Below, in pieces: positions 34,342 to 46,874 of a DNA stretch of 64,000 bases. The position numbers and the translations under genes were made by a program. The notes beneath the pieces are model-generated. The model saw only the letters and a program-made list of their open reading frames with translations. It made no database searches and was not told where the DNA came from. Within the stretch, counting starts at the first letter, position 1, and every line of letters starts with the position of its first letter. This DNA comes from Panaeolus papilionaceus (lineage: Eukaryota; Basidiomycota; Agaricomycetes; Agaricales): positions 81,325-145,324 of the forward strand of contig JADNRZ010000047.1 of NCBI GenBank assembly GCA_015501605.1. Reading direction: 5' to 3'.

Positions 34342-35344
34342 GGCAGAGAAAGCGGGAGCTCGCCTTGAGTTGTTGCTGCTTATCCTGGGGCTATTTATCT
34401 GCGTATTGGACCACTTCGGAATACTGACCTCCGGGTATCCAGAGCGCCCCCCTCCGAATTGACGAAATAGTTTTCAGGGATGGCAGGTTGGGCAAGTAGA
34501 GGGGGTGTTGCACTAATGCAAAATAGCATGAGATAATTGACAGCGCCGTCAGGGAGGCAAGGATGCTCACATACGAAATAATTAGCCACCTCACTTTCAT
34601 TCAGGGATGACGGGTTGGAACACGGTGAAAAAGAGACTGTGTCAGCTACATTCAGGGATGAGAGGTTGGGTAGATGGTGTACATACCGTTTTCACGTAGA
34701 ATTTAAAATGATTGGTTGGATGCCCATGGAAATTGAGTATCTTCGATAGTGAACGAAGGTTTTGGGATCGGAGCAGGACGTTCCACATATTCAAGTCGTT
34801 GTTAGATGAGCAGGTTTTAGCGTCGGCCAAGAATTGGTAGACAGGATGCTTCTCTGCAAATGGCCAGGCAGTATAATGTGACGCAAAACGAGTACATCAA
34901 ACCTGCGAACAACATGGTTTGGCAATTGATAGACGAGTAAAACTGTACATGTACACTAAGACTACACCTGGGCTTCAGTTCTGTGGGCTTCTGGTTGATT
35001 ATTGGGGTACTGGCTTTGGATGATAGTCACTGTCGAATGCGATATTATGATTTTGAATGCTACAAGAATCGAATTAGAAAATTGAGACATAACAAGCACG
35101 GCTAAGACGAGACATACCTGCAGAATCCTGTCGAATGGGCGATGATGATCGCTCCTTTTCTCCTGCTGCGTTTGTGTCCTGTCCCCTTGTACCTTGCTCC
35201 TGCCTCCCAGTCCCTTGCTCTTGCCTCCCAGTCCCTTGTTCTTGCCTCCCAGTCCCTTGCTCCTGACTCCGATTTCCTTGCTCCTGACCCCCACCCCCAC
35301 CGGCTCTTCGCTCCCCTCCTCGCTCTGAACAACATCAGCAAACC
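34342..35344. other. Upstream region of the DUF6698-like gene, possible minus-strand exons
   Basis: The word 'catccctgaa' (minus strand) recurs at about 34479, 34605 and 34655 in a similar setting (caacc-gtcatccctgaa). Minus-strand open stretches at 34642-34830 and 34962-35300 could be exons of another gene but no start, stop and splice set fits. The 35193-35297 tandem repeat lies here. Confidence 0.4.
35193..35297. repeat. 21-bp tandem repeat, five units
   Basis: Units CTTGCTCCTGCCTCCCAGTC(C) start at 35193, 35214, 35235, 35256 and 35277; the first three are near-identical and the last two diverge. A 21-bp period keeps frame (seven residues, GLGGKSK-like on the minus strand), compatible with a repeat inside a coding exon. 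Confidence 0.85.
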
Positions 35345-35348
35345 CTGT

Positions 35349-35386
35349 CAGGGCTACGGAGCACTACATAGTGCTCCGTAGCCCTG
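35349..35386. repeat. Perfect 18-bp hairpin, 2-nt loop
   Basis: CAGGGCTACGGAGCACTA at 35349-35366 is followed after CA by its exact complement at 35369-35386. It is at the left edge of the GTAGC-rich cluster. Confidence 0.9.
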
Positions 35387-35800
35387 TAGTGCTGTAGCAT
35401 GGGTACCCCTTTACGTAGCACTCTCCCACATATGCATAGTGCTATGTAGTGCCCCCTTCTCGCTACAGATTGCTACAGAGTAGTGTAAGGCTGCTACAGA
35501 CTGCTACACAAGCAGGTCTGGATTGATTAAAATAGCACATAAATTTCAAAATACGACTCAACCAATGAAAATTAGATAGAGAAAATATATATATTCGCAA
35601 ACTATCTAATACATCAACAATACAAATACTAAATAAGTAATCAGAGGATCCACAAAAAAAACTTCGCAAATCAAGACTCCGAGAGAAAATCAAGGGTACA
35701 CCTAGAGGGGTTGCAAGTCAGGTTGATGTGGATACAGATCCGGGTCGGTGTACCAGTGAGCTTCAAAACAAGCTTAAGAGCGCCCGAAACGGCTGAGAAT

Positions 35801-35856
35801 TGAGCAAGATATGCTTGAAATACGAAGCCTTTCGTATTTCAAGCATATCTTGCTCA
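35801..35856. repeat. Perfect 26-bp hairpin, 4-nt loop
   Basis: Bases 35801-35826 (starting TGAGCAAGATATGC) and 35831-35856 are exact inverted complements around GCCT. No terminator-like T run follows and no transposon ends are obvious. Confidence 0.92.
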
Positions 35857-36815
35857 TAAGTCATCCATTTTGGATGTTCTTGGGCTCGTTTGGTGCGGAA
35901 AACCCACAGGTGCAAGGATAGGGTATGCCACAGGTCGAGGTCCAGGTCAGCGATTTCGTTCCAGAGGGTCACCCATGATGTTCCCACTCAGAAGGAGAAG
36001 GCAGAGGAAGAAAGGTAAGTATGGAGAGGGGAGAGGATAGAGGATGAGGACAAGAAATGAAGAGATTCAGAATTACTGTCCAACTGGAATAAATAAGGAG
36101 AATAAAAAAAACAAGCACAAGGGAACATACCAGACTGCCGAAATGCTGCCAGCTCATCACCCACATGCTATGACAAGTCAATAAGATGCTCTAATATTCT
36201 AGTAAACCATGTGCATTTGTGGAACTAAAAGAACATAACACTGACCGAATTTTTAGTAGTGAGCAATAGCCTGATGTGTGGTTGAAAGTGTTGAGGAGAT
36301 GATGGTTGAGAAAGAACTTAGAGTTTTCGAAAACGAACAGATTATGTTTCCAACTTGATTTGTCATCGTTTTCCACAACCCTAGCGCGGGAATAAAAAAT
36401 CGAACAGTTCGGTTTTGTGCGTGACTTATTTTGTGACCACATCAACCACATCACGATTCAATATCATTATGGTGCCCCCACACATTCATTGCATTTTGTG
36501 TTCAGCATTTATTTGAAAGAAAGCTGCATACAGAGACATGGTTATTGAATTTCAAGCTTCGGAAAATATATTACTACCCAAATTTCATAAATGCAAGAGG
36601 GCTAATAAATGATTGAGTAGCACATACAACATATGTCAGGTTCATAGTGAGGGTGTTAGCTACCAATGTCTTCAGAACTAGTGTAAGGGAAGTTAGTATT
36701 GTTTCTGATGAGTGACATTACACTCCAGAGTGCTACGTTGCTACAGCACGCTACAGTGCCAAGTGGGGCACTACAGCTGATGGCTCACACGCTATACGGA
36801 GCTATGGGAAAAAAT

Positions 36816-38036
36816 CAGAAATTGCTGATGAATGCTGCCTCAAGCCCACATCTGTTTCAGGTGTAGCTGAACGTTGTGCTGTACCATGAGTCGTCCGAGG
36901 CACAGACGAGCATTTGGGGTCAACACCCAGCGTTTGGACACGGTTTTTGGATAGATGGACTGCTAAAATGTGGGTTAGACCAGACCTAAGAAAAGTAAAA
37001 TCATGATGCTAACCGAGAATTACAGCAAGTAAAAGAAAAACAAGACTCATTTGGATGCTAAACGCACAGTAGAAGATTGTTGATTGAGAGTGAGTATGAG
37101 GCGGATCGAATATATATAGGTGTCCCGATATGGAAATCGCCCTTGGGACTGTGCCTCCTACCTCTAATCGCCTGTGACCTGAATCTTACCGGTTTGTGAA
37201 ATAGGCGACCTCTAACTTTTGAACGTTGACGGACTTGGACTATGCTTATTTAATTGAAAAGCTGGATTGAGTAACAGGAGCGAGAAAGACCCATTGATTG
37301 TATCGGAATCAAAGGGTGTTTTATCCATCAACTCTGGGTGCTGGGCGCGACTTCAACATGGGTGTTGGTGTCAGCACGATACCAGTGGGGAAAGCAACCT
37401 ACAACTGGTGGAGGGTAGCAATAACAGTGCATCCACCATGTTTGGTTTCAATTTGGGTGTCTTCGGACTAGATTTTGGAGTTGTAAAAACGAGAACTGTT
37501 GAAAGCGGGTAAAAAGGGTTTCTGGTTAGCCGCCTAACCAAATGAACATGAAAAAATGGACTGACCTTGGACAATGAGAGACGTGATAACAACGGGCGTT
37601 ATTGCTGGCATTGCTAAGAGTATTCTATAAAATCAAGGTTTTGGCCAAAGTTGGAGGGGCTGCCTGCAAAATGATAATTTTAATATCATGTTCTATTGAG
37701 CATCATATACTCGTGTAGCTGAACAAAACGACGTTGCAGGAACTTATCTGGAAGTTGATGAGTCTATGCAAGTCGAAGGAGCCTGAGGACGTGTCACTTG
37801 CCAATGGGCCACATTGTGCCAGTGACAGCCAAGTTAAACTTCGTGTTAAGTTACATAAGCAACTCTCACTCGCCTCTTGTTTATCATGATCGACTCAGAG
37901 GCAGTTGCTACGACTCGGAAAAATCTAATCTATGTTTATTAAGTCGTACTACCAAATGTAATATAAGTTCGAGTTAAACATCTATAATTAGGGAGAGAAT
38001 GGGGGTGTTGCTTTGAGCAACCCGGAGTGCAAACAT
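36816..38036. other. Intergenic region, nothing recognised
   Basis: No gene, repeat or motif that I can support. The short frame at 37267-37512 lacks features. Confidence 0.4.
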
Positions 38037-39169
38037 CTATATTTCCATGCTCATATCAGAGTCAGGACTGGGGGCTGCAGAAACACTACTACTAGTAAGC
38101 TCCCTTTCAACCGCCATCATGTCGTCCTCCGATTCGAACTCCCTCAGTCTCCTCTGAGTTGTTGCCCGATTCAACTCCTCCAAAAACGTGCCGATAACAC
38201 CCTCACACATGCCGAGAGACATGTAGTACTGGTGCCCAAAATTAAGAGCGTTTACAGCGTAAATGATACCTCGCTCACGAAGACGATCCTGATATTGAAA
38301 AAAGTTTGATCGAGGGTACTTCGTGTTGAGTTGATCGAGAACAGTTTCAAGGAGAATGGCTTCAGTCCCATTCACGGGATCGTAGGTCAATTCCTGTCCG
38401 ACGATGCCACCATACACCATCCGAGTAGAATGGATGTTCAACCAAGCAAAGCAATCTGGTGGGACTGTGCCAGTAGGGTCAGCAAGACCATCATACTTTT
38501 GAGAGGTTTTAGAAATCAATCATAAAGGAGAATTCGAAAAATAATGCACCATTCTCTTTCCCCAAAGGTGGAGTTCATGCACGCCTAAACCCTGGTGGTC
38601 GTTTGGGGTTTCCGTTCCCGGCCTAATATAGCACCAATGGTGAGGGTGGTTGGCACACTGAAGCTGTTGTTCGAGAAGTAACATCTGTGATCGATACGCG
38701 AGGCCGTGATAATTCTAAGTTTAATAACACAAGCCCGACTCATGGTCAGAACCAACGACATAGCGATTCAGCGTTACAAGACTTACTAGATGCACAATGA
38801 CCAACGCATTGACCTTGAATTGCTGACCTCTTGTTCGAAGCCTAAGAACTTCTTGGAAAGCATCTTCTAATTGTGCTTGTGTTTGAAGTCCTTGCGGGGG
38901 GATTGTTTGATTGTCCAGGGTGGTCCTCCAGCCAAACTCAGCTGTGACGGGATGAACTTTCATTTCGGCACACAGCATGCCCACAAATGTGCCACGCCTG
39001 ATATCGGTTGGCACATAAATGTCCCTATAGTTGTTCAAGTCGAGGGGGATGCGGACGCAGACTGGATACAAAAGAAGGTAGTTGATCAGATCTTAAGGGC
39101 CAGGGTTTCGAGAACATGTTAATAGTAACCTTGTCTAATATCCTGGCTTCCAGGATCTTGACGCACAGA

Positions 39170-42100
39170 TAGGGCTGCGCACCGTACCCGTAGTGACGGT
39201 TGAACGGGACCCGTCAACGGGTCACCCGTCCCGTCCCGTCGTCAATTTCTGAGCGCCAAACGACGGCCGTAGAAATTACGGCCGTCACCCGTTGGTAACC
39301 GTTTGAAAACGGCCGTTCACGGGTGCTGACGGCCGTGACGGGTTAGTATATCTTGGCAAGATGAACACGACAATTCTCTGCGGAGATGATGGGCACATAG
39401 ATAATATTGACATCAGCCAGAGCTATGATGTCTGACACCAGCCCCTATTACAATCGCTTGAAGTGAATATGCCGTGCTATGGCTTAATTTCTTAATTGAG
39501 CATTGTTTTCATGGGTATCGTATGACTGTTCAGTGTCAGCAAGGTGCAATAGCTTGTAATTCTCAAAATTTACTCCAGTCCGCTTCACCAGCATACAACC
39601 TTTTGGGAGCACAATGTTCTCGATGCTTCTCATTTTCGGAGAACAAAAAGATATCTCTTGTCCCAAGTCTTGTGTGTTACTCGAGGCCAAAGATAAGGAG
39701 CAGGCCTCCGATTAACTGTAGATGCAGAGCTTCGAAATGTAACCCCACGTAAATGATGATTCTTAGGGCAACGGATACAATGTAGCAGTTGGCTTAAATA
39801 CCCATGTATTTGGACAAGGTGAACCATCGAACAATGTCTTCCAATCCTCCGGGAGTTGCATCGTCCAACCAAATTCCGGTGGTGACCATAGCTTCACCAT
39901 CAGGCCAGTTGAGCCCCATCGAGAACAATGCTGTCGACACAGGTTCACTTGCTCCTCCTCTATCTAATAATGGTATGCCCGAATATCGATAATATGAAAT
40001 AATTTATTCATACAACATCTTTTAGCTCGGACTAGTCGACTGCGGCAAGCCTCTGCACGTTATAACGAATTTATCGAGCTCGAGAAACAAGATGAATGGG
40101 GAAAAACAATGTCAAAGCATCAAGAACGGCGTCCACGAAACACTCGAACCAACAAGAAGGCCCGCTCAGAGGCAGCAGAAGATCCCAGTGATGCAGAAGA
40201 TGACGACTTCCATGCTTCAGAATCTGGTTCACAGACAGATTCGTCGGATTCTGATCTAGCGATCGTTGAGACTCATATACCCCATGATGAGGTACAGTTT
40301 GACACTGATCCATTATTTATTATATTTTACTGATAAATACTTCATACCTATAGGTCGCTGCTCTTCTTCCATCAAAGTTGGCTCCGATATCAGCCCAACG
40401 GTCAAAGCGCAAACGCAAGGGAACGAAGAAGAGCACTAATGTAAGCTCTGTATCGCCATCAGCTTCGGTCACCAGCCTTGTCAGTGTCAGTGACGATGGT
40501 ACGAGTGTCGCATCCATACCATCAGCTACCTCACAAGCATCCCAGTCTGCGGGTGCTGCAGTAAGTGGTTTCTTTGAATCATTGTAAATTGATCTCATCA
40601 ACACTCATACTTTAGACACATAAGACGAAGAATGCCATATACTACTTTTACACATCAGTGGATTCTAATGCAGCAGGAGGGGCAGGGTCCGACGGCGACA
40701 GGCATTACAAATGCTTGCATGGTAACCATGCCATTATCACAGTCGAAAATTGATCAGTGCCCCCTAGGACTCGTTAAAAACCTTGAGCATGCATCACCAC
40801 CCATGTTCAGCCTCTACAAGGCAATCAACGGGCGTCAGGCTACTCAGGATGAGATGGATCTGGCTACAGGGAAAACACCATTTGACCCTTCGAAGCACCA
40901 TGAATTTATCAAGTCAGTCAGCGTACAGGTTTCGCAGTCGAACCTTATTCGGGCATGGGAACGACAGACCAGCGCTGCAGCGGTAAGTAAATCAGTTATT
41001 GTGACTCAAGACCTGACTTAAAATGTTGATTGTAATAATATTATAATTATAGGGGCCGTGGGATCAGGCGCAGTTCGAACGACTTTTGGTTGAATGGATC
41101 GCGAGTACTGATCAGCCATTCGATACAGTTGAAAGTCCTGAATTTCGGGCCCTTCTAACTTATGCACATCACCCAGCCCCCGATCTCTCAATCCCTCGTC
41201 GAGATGCTATCAAACGACGTGTGATTACTATGGGAAACGAAGCAATTGACAAGATCAAGACCATATTTTGTGTATGTCCCATTTCAGTTCGATTTCTTAT
41301 CATTTTATTGACAACATTTCAGGAGGATGTGCCTGGTAAGGTCAGCATCTCTCTTGATGCATGGACCTCAAGCAATAACTTTGCATTTCTGGCAATTGTG
41401 GCCCACTACGTGACAAGGGACGGAAAACTAGGTATGTTTGATCATTATTCGATGCTATGTAAATTCAGCATCTCATCGCTCTCTATTTACAGAGGAACTT
41501 CTGATTGACTTTTGAGAGCTGATCGGAGAGCACTCTGGTGAGAACATGGCTGAAGTAGTATGGGATGTTTTAGTTCAGTATGGCCTTGAGCGCAGGGTAG
41601 AATTTTTTACTTATGATTCTATCAAATAATATTATTCATTTTGATTATGCAGATTATGTCGTTCATGATGGATAACGCCACCAACAACGACACATTGGTT
41701 GACGCTATCATTAAGCGTGCTGCTGTGCAGAATATTCTTTTAAATAAATCCTGGATCCGCCTTCGCTGTCTCCCACACACAATCCATCTAGCCGCAATCA
41801 AGGTATGAGATTCGAAGTTTATTTGGACTTTATTATTGATTTGAGCCTCTTAGCTTCTCGAAGGACTCGGAGTGCTTGACAGCACTGAAGCCAAGAAGGC
41901 TCGATCACGCGCAGGAAATTATCAAGATGCAGCCTCTACACTCAGCGTAAACTCAGTTGACGAAGACACAATTACCGCGGCCTGTGATGATGAGGCTTCA
42001 GAGGAGCCATTGTTACTCCAGCCCGACGAAGATGATACCATGTTAACTGGTGTTGATAAGGTAAGACGATTCAAATTGTTAAAATGGCGTCCATTTACAC

Positions 42101-43575
42101 TATCACTCTTATTATAGCTGAGAAAAATTGTTCGAGCAGTTCGATTGAGCCCACAACGGAAGCGGGGTTGGCTTTCCACTGTGAAATCCTCTCTTGTCAA
42201 TGCTCCTGCTTCCGATACTACTCATCCGAAGGTTCCCTTGATGCTTATTCTTGACGTACGCACACGCTGGTCTTCAACACACCAAATGCTTGGTATGTAG
42301 CTTGTATAGTATATATACATAATATTATAATTGTTTACCTTCAATCACCCTCAGAGCGTGCACTTCGATTCAAGGACGCCGTCCACTCCTTTGTTGTCAA
42401 TTCACGAGACCTTCGAGCACTTGAACTCCTAGACGATGAATGGGAATCTGTCAAAAACGTTACAGATTGGCTCTTTTTGTTCCGAGATGCCACACGCCAG
42501 ATGTCGACCACAAAGAAGCCCATGCTCTCAACAACCCTCGCCATTTTTCGTGGACTTCAAGACCACATTAAATCAATCTATGCCGAACTCCCAATCACAG
42601 CACCCTCTCGGCTCAGGGAAGGGCTTCTAAATGCTCATCAGAAACTTGCCGAGTATTACTATAAGTATGACGAATCTCCTTTCTATACATGGGCAGCTTG
42701 TGAGTGTTCATTAATTTTGAGTTTGCACTGCAAGTGATATATCTGACAAATATTTATTTATTCATTATGTAGTACTCGACCCTCGAATCTCGTATGTGAG
42801 CGTTCAAGATGACTATCGCTCAGATAGTGATCTTCTCGAGTATCTTGAATCAGCAAAGGCCGCACTTGTCAAGCACTATGAGGCTGAGTATGCCAGGTCA
42901 GGTGCTCCTGTTGCTCAATCTACAGCCTTGTCGTCCACACCATCCAGTTCTGCGGCTCAAGCACAGGTTAATTTTACCTCAAGGTATCGTAGAGAACAGG
43001 TCTCTGTCAACGAGCTTGACGAGTATTTCAAACTACTACCGGAGGACTTTGACACCTGTGACCCTTTGGAGTGGTGGAATGGCAGGAAGGCACAATTCCC
43101 AAACCTTTACCGCCTTGCGCGCGATCTGTTTTCTATTCCAGGTAAGACACCACTCACTTCAATTTAGTTTTGAGACTTATACCACTCTTCCCTTGTTGTT
43201 TCAGGATCAGCGGTAGCGGTCGAGAGGATTTTCTCAGGGGGTCGAGATACTATATCCCTGAGACGCGCTAGTCTCCAACCCTCATCAATCCGCATTTTGA
43301 TGTTGCTCAAGCAACACCTTCGCCGAAACCGTGTTGCTCAAGCTTAGAGGTACATTGTATTATAGGAAGTAACTAGACACATGATTAAATACATGGTTTC
43401 CTATTCTAAGTACACCCGTGAACCCGTAACGGGCAACAACACCCGTTATCATACCCGTCCTGTCCCGTCGCTGATGAAAAATATTTCAACCCGACCCGTT
43501 GTCGGCTTGACTTACTACGGGTGACAGCCGTTGGTTTACGGCCGTCACCTGTTATGGGTACGGTGCGCAGCCCTA
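39170..43575 (+). mobile_element. hAT DNA transposon, complete ends
   Basis: 4406 bp. Termini are 20-bp perfect inverted repeats, TAGGGCTGCGCACCGTACCC at 39170-39189 and its complement at 43556-43575. A perfect 8-bp target duplication CGCACAGA flanks it (39162-39169 and 43576-43583), the hallmark of hAT elements. Both subterminal regions are full of ACGGGT/ACCCGT and CGGCCGT words, including a small hairpin at ~39263. The single encoded gene is a hAT transposase with lesions. Perfect target copies suggest fairly recent insertion. Confidence 0.95.
39834..43347 (+). pseudogene. hAT transposase (BED finger, RNase H-like core, dimerisation domain), damaged
   Basis: Cut-and-paste transposase. The likely start is 39834 (MSSNPPGVAS); many short introns follow. 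A BED-type zinc-finger region lies near 40620-40760 (YYFYTSVDS to YKCLHGNHAII). The core has VSISLDAWTSSNNFAFLAIV (41330-41400), SFMMDNATNND (41655-41695) and CLPHTIHLAAIK (41768-41800). The C-terminal dimerisation domain carries AVAVERIFSGGRDTISLRRA and RILMLLKQHLRR, ending at TAG 43345-43347. Two lesions: a frame shift near 40750 after the BED region, and TGA at 41513-41515 where relatives have Arg in DFRELIGEHSG. Without reading through these, the element depends on a transposase from elsewhere. Confidence 0.82.
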
Positions 43576-43811
43576 CGCACAGAGGCAGAGCCGCGAGCAA
43601 TAGAGCCGCCACGAGCAGAGGCAGAGTGATGCGTAGACTTGAAAGACACAGCGGCGGTGCGACGGTGAACAGGCGCTGGTCGATGCATTGGAGCCGCGCT
43701 AGAGGCACCGCGCATTGGACGTGGTCGCAGAATCATATATGCAGAAATCAAAGAACAAAAATAAGAACAGAAGAAACTTGAACGGCTTTGAGTCTTCGAC
43801 TGGGACGACAT

Positions 43812-44319
43812 GGTTCAAGTTCGTGCCAAAGGTCTTAAATATGCAATCTGACTTTTAGGGACCCTACCTTCCCTGACATTGAATGGCAAGTTCGGACAAA
43901 CCCCATACTTAATGTGGCGACATCTTGAATCACTGAATCCAAGAGGTCCTGCCGTCCCTGACAGCGAGGGACAAATTTGGGTTAGTTTGCTACATGTAGA
44001 ACAATTCTTGGTCAGGGTCATGAGGATGAAACTCAGGACGTCACATCAAGATTTTCACGCCGTCAGATATGCATGAACCAGTTACCGAAAATTAGGGATA
44101 ATATTCAAATTTATAAAGGCAAGAAAATTGTAATGAGACATTATAATCATTTCTAATACAGCCCCCAACCAATGAGACTGGAGTCATAAGTTACTAAACT
44201 GGTCCTGGGTCCCTGATACCTGATCCGAGACATTGCTTGCCACTGAGAGAAGCAAACAGCAACTCCAACTCCGAGTCCAAGTCCGCCCCCAGGCTGGACC
44301 CAACACCCAGGAAATCCTG
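43812..44319. other. Intergenic region with TCCCTGAC words
   Basis: The words TCCCTGAC/GTCAGGG recur at about 43870, 43953 and 44013. No gene supported. Could be a subterminal region of an unrecognised element. Confidence 0.35.
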
Positions 44320-46874
44320 TTAAAGCCTTGCACCTGGATCACAGTTGTCGTCAGACGGTTCTGAATTGACAAGGCGGTGATTGACCCCCAACCAGGCGTG
44401 AAGGTTTCCAAATTGGCACTCGTGCTCCGCCTGACTTGTCGCAACAACAGAAGGACCATAATTGTAAAAATTCAGATCTCGACCCATTGCATCCGAGTCT
44501 TGGAGGTGTTCGTTGAAACCTGTGCCGGACTTAGATGCCTGAAATGCTTGAGAGGGAGACTGCACTGGTGCGGTTGTTGTGGGCATACTGTGGCCATACA
44601 GTAAGGGAGGGGCATACTCCGAGTCAGGCTGAACTGCATTGTGTTCAACACGGAGGTGAGTCGGAGGGCGCAGCATTCCCGCATCAGGAAAATGATAAGG
44701 AGGGTTGAACGCTCTGGAGTACATGCTCATGACGTCATTGTCAAGGTTGGCGTCAGGGGGAACCACAATCATGGCGGGGTTTCCTATAACACGAGATTGA
44801 GTCAGAGTCCATTGGACTTCGAGAACTGATATGGTATAGGCATCTACTGACCAACGTCGTGGGGAACCAATGTCGAGGGGCTCATATTCAAGTTGTCATT
44901 GGCCATATAACCTGAAGTACTGGCATGATAGGTTGCCTGGATGAGAGAGGTCGCGGCCGCAGTAATTCAAGTCTCAGTGTGGGTCACAGTAGTTCTGAGT
45001 TGACTCCGAGTTGGAGCTATTGGCGGCAAAACACTTTGCTGATACATGCTTGGACTCTCGAGACGGCGAGCTGATGACGTGGGTCCTTGTTCAGACGAAA
45101 GATGGGCACTACTAGCCTGAGCGCAGGTTGAGAGAGATCCCGTAGTAAGGCCTGTACGAATGATAATTGCGAAAATGATTAGGCGCTCAAAGCAAGAGAA
45201 AATACACATAATTACGGTCAATTTCGACCAGAGCTTCTACCCTACTCATTGTTTTTGATGGGATGTGAGCGTTGGCAAATGGAACCGTGGATGTTGTGGA
45301 AGCGGTAAGCTGAGGAGCGACGTAGGTGGGCTGGCCGTCATGTTTTGGCCCAGGCTGCCGTACAACCGTTGGAGTGAGGGCATGAATCAAATTCATGAGA
45401 CGTGCGTGCACTTCGGGCAAGATGGGACCCGTACAAACTGCTGCAATCGAATCCAGTGGTGGCATGTCCAAGTCACCAGATGCTGGAGAGGTCTGGAGCA
45501 CTTCTTGGCTGATAGGTTGATTGCAACTAGTACCACCCCATTTAAGATCGAAGATTATGATCAGTAACGACGAAATGATGAATAAAACGGCAATACTCAC
45601 AAAAAGTACGAGACACGTGCATCGTGGCCTGCCTTGTCGAAGGGGAGGAGAGCTCCAATATTGTCGTAGATTCCATCAAAGAGTGTGGCACGCTCCTCAA
45701 CTGATGCTGGACTATTGTCCAAGCTTTTGATGTACTCCCCAATTCTAGCTGAAGGGTGTGCCACCTGATAGGAAATACATCCGCGGACCTAGGTGGAGCA
45801 TTGTAGCACGTCTGAAGCACTCAAAGGCGGCGAAACTCACCAACACATGCGTCAGAGTTACTATGCTGCACGGGTAACCCTGCCAGAGGCAAAACGGAGT
45901 TGGAGCCGGAGCTGGAGGTGTTGTGGACACCAACAAGGATTGACTGGCAGGGACACGCCGCTGGAAGAGATGTGAGTATGTGTTGCGGAAGTGTATGATA
46001 TCCTCGTTGTCTATTCCATGTTTCTTCAGGGATGCACTCCATGTTTCCAAAAAGCCACGAATCCGCCTAAGAATGTCCCGGACTAAAATTGAAGAGAACC
46101 ATTGGTACTGGAGGTTGTCTCTAGACAGCTACCAGAAAGTGATCCGATTCAGTGCCATGAATGCTTGACTCGGAAGTCAAGGCAGTAACTTGAAAGAAGC
46201 AGTAAAATATAAGTGTACCGTGATTGGTCTTGCGACAATGCCACATAGGTTGTGGTCGACGAGTTTAAGCAAGAAGGAACCTTTAGGATGATTCCTATAA
46301 TACAACGCATATTCTGTGTCGTAGAGTTTCAAAACTTTTGCGTGTAAGAGGCTATCTTGTCCATAACTCTGTAAATGATTTTCAACGGCCTCATACGTAT
46401 ACTGAAGACAATCCTGTTGAAACTTGTGGTATTGTCCGAAAACCTGCGTATTTTTCGAAATAAGACGCGGAACTGTGGACCAAGGTATGTAGAGCTCATA
46501 AGACTTACAGTTTGTTTGTACGGCTTGGACATCGCATCCCATGTCGGCGCACGAAAATCCCAACGTGATTCTGACGAAGGGGTCATATTGCGCTTTGTAG
46601 ATGCGAAGCTCGTCGTGGCTACCACCAAATCTTCCAATCGCTGCAGATCAGGAAAGGGCTGGAGGCTGTCGACAATTGATAGATTAACTAGTGGCGCGAC
46701 GATGTCCTTCAGAGTCGATTCCTCAGAGGTCAGTAAATGATTGGCGGTTTTATAGGTATTTGTCGAGACAGTTTGAGCAGGGTTGTAGCGGCGGGAACCT
46801 GTTACTGAGGCTGAGGCTCGAGATCCACTGCCAGCGGAAATCAAAGATGGTGGTGAGGTTTCGACTTTGGGCAT
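44320..46874 (-). CDS. Hypothetical Ser/Pro-rich protein, multi-exon
   Basis: A plausible gene reading from MPKVETSPPSLIS at 46874 to ...DDNCDPGARL stop at 44320. Supported pieces: 46874-46512 (DIVAPLVNLSIVDSL), about 46485-46200 (HKFQQDCLQYTYEAVENHL, LHAKVLKLYDTEYALYYRN), about 46102-45960 (RRIRGFLETWSASLKKHG), about 45830-45600 (LDNSPASVEERATLFDGIYD), about 45530-45240, about 45125-44985, and 44790-44320 after an acceptor with a good pyrimidine tract. The first half is helical; the second half is Ser/Pro/Thr-rich and disordered. Exon limits are approximate and I could not close every phase. No family recognised; a faint likeness to helical cullin-type repeats is not strong enough to use. 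Confidence 0.45.

Larger units (their letters stand above)
35345..36815. mobile_element. Candidate non-autonomous element with GTAGC/GCTAC clusters at both ends
   Basis: Short words GTAGC, GCTAC and GTAGTGC crowd 35349-35515 and again 36728-36805, with ordinary sequence in between. This resembles the subterminal arrangement of the GGGCA elements. No clean terminal inverted repeat or target duplication was found, so the limits are approximate and the call is tentative. Confidence 0.35.
38037..43811 (-). pseudogene. Hypothetical multi-exon gene split by a hAT transposon
   Basis: Minus-strand exons: 43811-43576 (interrupted by the hAT element), continuing 39161-39130, then 39061-38787, 38714-38550 and 38495-38037. 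With the insertion and one 8-bp target copy left out, phases agree throughout and give a frame of about 388 codons; introns are GT...AG. The N-terminus (MSSQSKTQSRS) has a short hydrophobic stretch, then a basic Ser/His/Arg-rich segment; the middle has VCVRIPLDLNNYRDIYVPTD and a Cys/His group QCANHPHHWCYI, like a small metal-binding site; the C-terminus is acidic and Ser-rich (PSPDSDMSMEI). Function unknown; similar Cys/His proteins recur as uncharacterised families in mushrooms, which is recollection only. The 5' exon could be translated into the transposon, but the normal product is lost. Confidence 0.7.

Noticed and set aside
46177..46563. Cullin-like helical repeat in a hypothetical gene
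   Set aside because: The resemblance is limited to a spaced pattern of hydrophobic and acidic residues; no cullin-homology domain follows.
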